A DNA stretch of 9,887 nt from Spirochaetia bacterium (lineage in GTDB: Bacteria; Spirochaetota; Spirochaetia; PWKH01), in assembly GCA_021736505.1 (NCBI GenBank), contig JAIPFU010000053.1, positions 1 to 9,887 of the forward strand, written 5' to 3'. The notes below the pieces were generated by a model, which searched no databases, was not told the DNA's origin, and saw only the letters and a list, made by a program, of their open reading frames with translations. Shown in pieces: positions 7,528 to 9,887 of the stretch. The position numbers were made by a program, and so were the translations under genes. Numbering within the stretch: the first letter of the stretch is position 1; each line of letters begins with the position of its first letter.

Positions 7528-8010
7528 ATGGCTAAAACAAATATGCGAGGCGAGGGAATCAGAATAAGATTTGATGATGATGTTAGTCATAAGCTGCTGC
7601 AGTTAAGCGAGAAGAGCCCGCAGCTGCTGAACAAAGCCCTGGAAAGCACAGCATATGGTGCAAAACTGGAAGTACAAAGTGGTTTTCGGTCCAAATTCCG
7701 GAGACGTACAGGGGGATTTGAAAAGAGCATCAAGTATAAACAGCGCGGCAACAGGCCATATTTTAAACTGAAAGCGCCGAATCTGGCGTCTGTATATGAA
7801 TACAACGGGGCTGAAATCGAACCGGAAAACGCGAAAGCGCTGCATTTTGTTACACATGATGGACGGGAAGTATTTGCAAGCTACGCCAGGATTGAGCCGA
7901 GACCGTTCTTTTATCCTGGGATTAGAAAGTTTATCAATTCCGGGAAGTTTAACGACAATCTGAGAAAAAGGATTGATGAAGGAATTGAAGAACAGGGGCT
8001 GAAAATATGA
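7528..8010 (+). CDS. HK97 gp10-like head-tail joining/tail completion protein
   Basis: A 160-residue basic protein. The N-terminal helix (VSHKLLQLSEKSPQLLNKALESTAYGAKLEVQSGF) followed by RRRTGGFEKSIKYK, VYEYNGAEIEPENAKALHF, and RIEPRPFFYPGIRKF matches the HK97 gp10 family, including the I-x-P-R-P-F-F motif near the end. Members act at the head-tail joint or in tail completion; in SPP1 the related gp16.1 lies in the same gene position. It starts one base after the previous stop, with only a weak upstream purine site, so its translation probably depends on coupling. It overlaps the next gene by four bases. The family is reasonably sure; whether it works on the head or tail side is not settled by the sequence. 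Confidence 0.85.
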   Translation: MAKTNMRGEGIRIRFDDDVSHKLLQLSEKSPQLLNKALESTAYGAKLEVQSGFRSKFRRRTGGFEKSIKYKQRGNRPYFKLKAPNLASVYEYNGAEIEPENAKALHFVTHDGREVFASYARIEPRPFFYPGIRKFINSGKFNDNLRKRIDEGIEEQGLKI

Positions 8011-8465
8011 GATGGACCGAAAAAACACTTGATACAGTAAAAACATTTATACAGCAGCATATTGATCCGTATTTGCAGCAGATCAGAGACGAGACCGGGG
8101 AAGAACTACCGGCATTGACATCTATTTCAATCGGTCAAGATTACACAAAGCGCGGACGTATGAAACCGTTTGTTTTGATAGATCCTATGTTATTAACGCC
8201 GGATGATGAGGCACAGGGAGTCATAGGCGGATCCTATAACATAGATCTATTAATTGCAGTTGATGGGTATACGGACGAGATAACGAGCAGACGGGCCATG
8301 CGTTATGCTGATGCCCTGGCAGATTGCATATTTGATTATGATTCACTGGATGGGCAAGTATATCACGCGAGAATAAATAATATTGAATATTTTCCCGGGG
8401 GGACCGGGACCGAAAAGTATGTATTGATATCTATATCAGTAATGCAAGAAATGAACAGGGGGTAA
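8007..8465 (+). CDS. Tail terminator/tail completion-like protein
   Basis: A 152-residue protein with an N-terminal helix (WTEKTLDTVKTFIQQHIDPYLQQIRDE), a central strand (KPFVLIDPMLLT), GGSYNIDLLIAVDGYTDEITSRRAMRYADALADCIF, and a final strand TEKYVLISISVMQE. This alpha-beta layout and its place just before the tail tube gene fit the tail terminator family (SPP1 gp17 and relatives), the ring that caps the tail and docks to the head. The ATG overlaps the preceding stop (ATGA) and has AGGGG upstream. No single diagnostic motif is visible, so the assignment rests on fold pattern, size and gene order; a different tail completion role is possible. Confidence 0.75.
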   Translation: MRWTEKTLDTVKTFIQQHIDPYLQQIRDETGEELPALTSISIGQDYTKRGRMKPFVLIDPMLLTPDDEAQGVIGGSYNIDLLIAVDGYTDEITSRRAMRYADALADCIFDYDSLDGQVYHARINNIEYFPGGTGTEKYVLISISVMQEMNRG

Positions 8466-8471
8466 TAAAAC

Positions 8472-9728
8472 ATGTATAAACGACAATTTACCGGCGTAAC
8501 AATAGGCGGACCGGAAAATAATGTAGGAGAAGAGGCGGCAAGGACAAAACGTTTCCCGATAACAGGTTTATCAGTGCTGCAGACAGCGCCGAATAAATCC
8601 GATGATGAGGTAATTACAGGACGGAACGCGAAGCGCGGCATGTATGTTGATTCAGTGGATCTGAATGCTGAGATCCCATGCTATTTTGAGGCATGCGGCG
8701 CCGTAGGTATGGGAATTGCTGGTACGTTAGGCGGCGAAGTTGGCAGCCCGCAGGAAGTTGGGGGCGCTTTACTTGTAAAATATGTAGGATCCGAGCAGTC
8801 AGCAAAAATTTCTGTAAGCGGATCCGATATTCAATCAGAAGTTGGAGACCTGGGGGATGAATCTGCGGATGAAAATTTTGGGACCAGCGGTACATTAGCA
8901 CCTACAGGGACCATTGCAGATTTACTGTCAACAATTGAAGACTATACAGATTATGCAGCAGAAAAATTGTTTGGCGCGGATGATCTGGATGTTACCAGTC
9001 CGATTGCTATAACGGCAACACAGGCAAAAGGCAGATATGCAGTAATCTTTTTTGGCGAGACAGGCAGCGGTAAGTATCTGCATAAGTTTGTTTCTGTATT
9101 GGATAACACAGAATTGCCGACATATTCAGTGCAATATGATGGGTCCGGAGCGAATGAACTAGGGAAAGGTGGAGTGTTTGACAGTCTATCTATATCGGCG
9201 GATCTGAAAGGCCGCGCAAACATAACATTTTCTTTGATCCATACAGAAAAAGACGGGGGACAGGAAAAATCAACCGTACAGCTGCCGGCTGTTTCTGCGA
9301 TGAAATTTTCAAACGGAAAAACAATTGTTTCCGGGACCGAACATACCTATACAAAAAGTGTAAGTGTTGAGATTGCAAACAATGTTGATGGTGATGAAGG
9401 TTTTGGCCAGGGCAGCTTGTACAAGCAGAATCATGCCCGGGGGATGTTTTCCGCGAATGGGTCAGTTTCATTACGAGCCACAGCAATAACCGAAACAGAA
9501 CGCGCAAAGGTAGAATCAAACAATGAAGGATCATTGCAGCTGTTCTTTGAAGGTGGGACGAAGGAGATTGCTTTTATTGATCTGCCAAATATCTGTTATA
9601 CAGATGAAAGCAAGTCGGAGGGCGGCGTATCAATAGAACAGTCTTTATCATTCGACGCATTAGACAAAAACAGTTATGACGACATGATATCAATGTATCT
9701 GGTAACAGATGATGAGGCCGCATACTAA
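8472..9728 (+). CDS. Tail tube (major tail) protein with probable inserted domain
   Basis: A 418-residue protein, larger than most siphophage tail tube proteins. The N-terminal part (residues 1-95, including PITGLSVLQTAP, GMYVDSVDLNAEIPCYFEACG) and the C-terminal part (about 185-418, with HKFVSVLDNTELPTYSVQYDGSG and SVSVEIANNVDGDEGFGQGSLYKQ) are beta-rich and follow the pattern of tail tube proteins that stack as hexamer rings. Between them residues about 97-178 form a separate-looking unit: ALLVKYVGSEQSAKISVSGS, an acidic glycine-rich loop, TIADLLSTIEDYTDYAAEKLF. This could be an external decoration domain. There is no sheath gene before it, which supports a siphophage. AGGGGG at 8457-8462 supports ATG 8472. 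A tail sheath was considered because of the length but the N-terminus and motifs do not fit. Confidence 0.82.
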   Translation: MYKRQFTGVTIGGPENNVGEEAARTKRFPITGLSVLQTAPNKSDDEVITGRNAKRGMYVDSVDLNAEIPCYFEACGAVGMGIAGTLGGEVGSPQEVGGALLVKYVGSEQSAKISVSGSDIQSEVGDLGDESADENFGTSGTLAPTGTIADLLSTIEDYTDYAAEKLFGADDLDVTSPIAITATQAKGRYAVIFFGETGSGKYLHKFVSVLDNTELPTYSVQYDGSGANELGKGGVFDSLSISADLKGRANITFSLIHTEKDGGQEKSTVQLPAVSAMKFSNGKTIVSGTEHTYTKSVSVEIANNVDGDEGFGQGSLYKQNHARGMFSANGSVSLRATAITETERAKVESNNEGSLQLFFEGGTKEIAFIDLPNICYTDESKSEGGVSIEQSLSFDALDKNSYDDMISMYLVTDDEAAY

Positions 9729-9734
9729 GGGGGA
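9729..9734 (+). promoter_or_regulatory. G-rich ribosome binding site for the last gene
   Basis: Five G bases and an A directly follow the tail tube stop codon, five bases before ATG 9739. It is the third occurrence of the stop/G-run/AATA arrangement in the window. Confidence 0.5.
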
Positions 9735-9738
9735 ATAA

Positions 9739-9887
9739 ATGAACTGGAAACAGGAAGCACAGCGAAAAATTGTTGGAGATAAAAAGGAACTGAAAACCTT
9801 TCCCGGGTACTGGATCCGGCCGAAGAAATACAGCATTGCCGGGCAGGATGCAATTAATGCAGAACAAAGAAGGCTGCAGAAAGGTAT
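9739..9887 (+). CDS. Tail gene of unknown family, N-terminal part (partial)
   Basis: The frame runs open from ATG 9739 to the window end, giving 49 residues beginning MNWKQEAQRKIVGDKKELK and continuing TFPGYWIRPKKYSIAGQDAI. The strong G-rich ribosome site and the 10-base gap after the tail tube gene support a true gene. In siphophages the gene after the tail tube usually encodes a tail assembly chaperone, often made in short and frameshifted long forms before the tape measure gene. The FPGYWIRPKKYS segment followed by a charged helix is compatible with that, but no diagnostic motif is visible. Function is inferred from position only. Confidence 0.75.
   Translation, partial: MNWKQEAQRKIVGDKKELKTFPGYWIRPKKYSIAGQDAINAEQRRLQKG

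Noticed and set aside
7603..8046. Minus-strand open frame (147 codons) opposite the gp10-like gene
   Set aside because: No recognisable motifs, no gene partner on that strand, and complete overlap with a gene whose family pattern and coupled junctions are convincing.
6844..8238. Identical 13-base words (GGCGGATCCTATA) at 6844-6856 and 8226-8238
   Set aside because: Both encode Gly-Gly-Ser-Tyr in unrelated proteins and have different flanks; they are best explained by the general GGATCC excess, not by a functional repeat.
1..9887. Search for a hidden defence, toxin, retron, CRISPR, tRNA or integration element
   Set aside because: Gaps between genes are at most about 80 bases and each coding frame is accounted for by a structural or packaging protein; no array, tRNA-like fold, reverse transcriptase, integrase or toxin motif was seen.

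Overview
The window is a continuous stretch of a tailed-phage genome or prophage, with every supported gene on the + strand. It runs from the end of a replication gene through DNA packaging and head assembly into the start of the tail genes. The gene order (SNF2-type helicase, HNH nuclease, TerS, TerL, portal, protease, major capsid protein, connector genes, tail tube) is that of an HK97-fold siphophage. The proteins resemble those of phages of Bacillota. The DNA is moderately A+T-rich by eye, with ATA and AGA codons in use, G-rich Shine-Dalgarno sites and one TTG start, and this suggests a Clostridia-type host. The host assignment is inference; no host gene, integrase, lysogeny gene or attachment site is present.

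Layout: 1-153 is the C-terminal end of a phage helicase. 215-571 is a small HNH nuclease, usually a packaging partner. 649-1152 and 1149-2843 are the small and large terminase subunits, translationally coupled at a TTGA overlap. 2860-4851 is a portal protein with a Mu gpF/SPP1 gp7-like minor head domain fused to its C-terminus. 4870-5526 is the prohead protease and 5523-6722 the HK97-type major capsid protein (ATGA overlap). A strong intrinsic terminator (6746-6781) lies directly after the capsid gene. Then come a small conserved protein (6799-6987), a gp6/gp15-like head-tail adaptor (6984-7526), an HK97 gp10-like protein (7528-8010), a tail-terminator-like protein (8007-8465), a large tail tube protein with an apparent inserted domain (8472-9728), and the start of another tail gene (9739 to the window end).

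How the genes work together: TerS recognises phage DNA, and TerL, probably with the HNH protein, cuts it and pumps it through the portal. The capsid protein carries its own scaffolding-like N-terminal arm, which the protease removes. The adaptor and completion proteins close the head vertex and join it to the tail tube. Genes are tightly packed and many are coupled by 4-bp overlaps; no gap exceeds 80 bp, so no stretch over 300 bases lacks a gene.

No undescribed defence or regulatory system was found. The points most worth a second look are the excess of GGATCC palindromes (15 by hand count), the terminator inside the late operon with no room for a promoter after it, the portal-minor head fusion, the enlarged tail tube protein, and a repeated stop-codon/G-run/AATA motif at three gene junctions.
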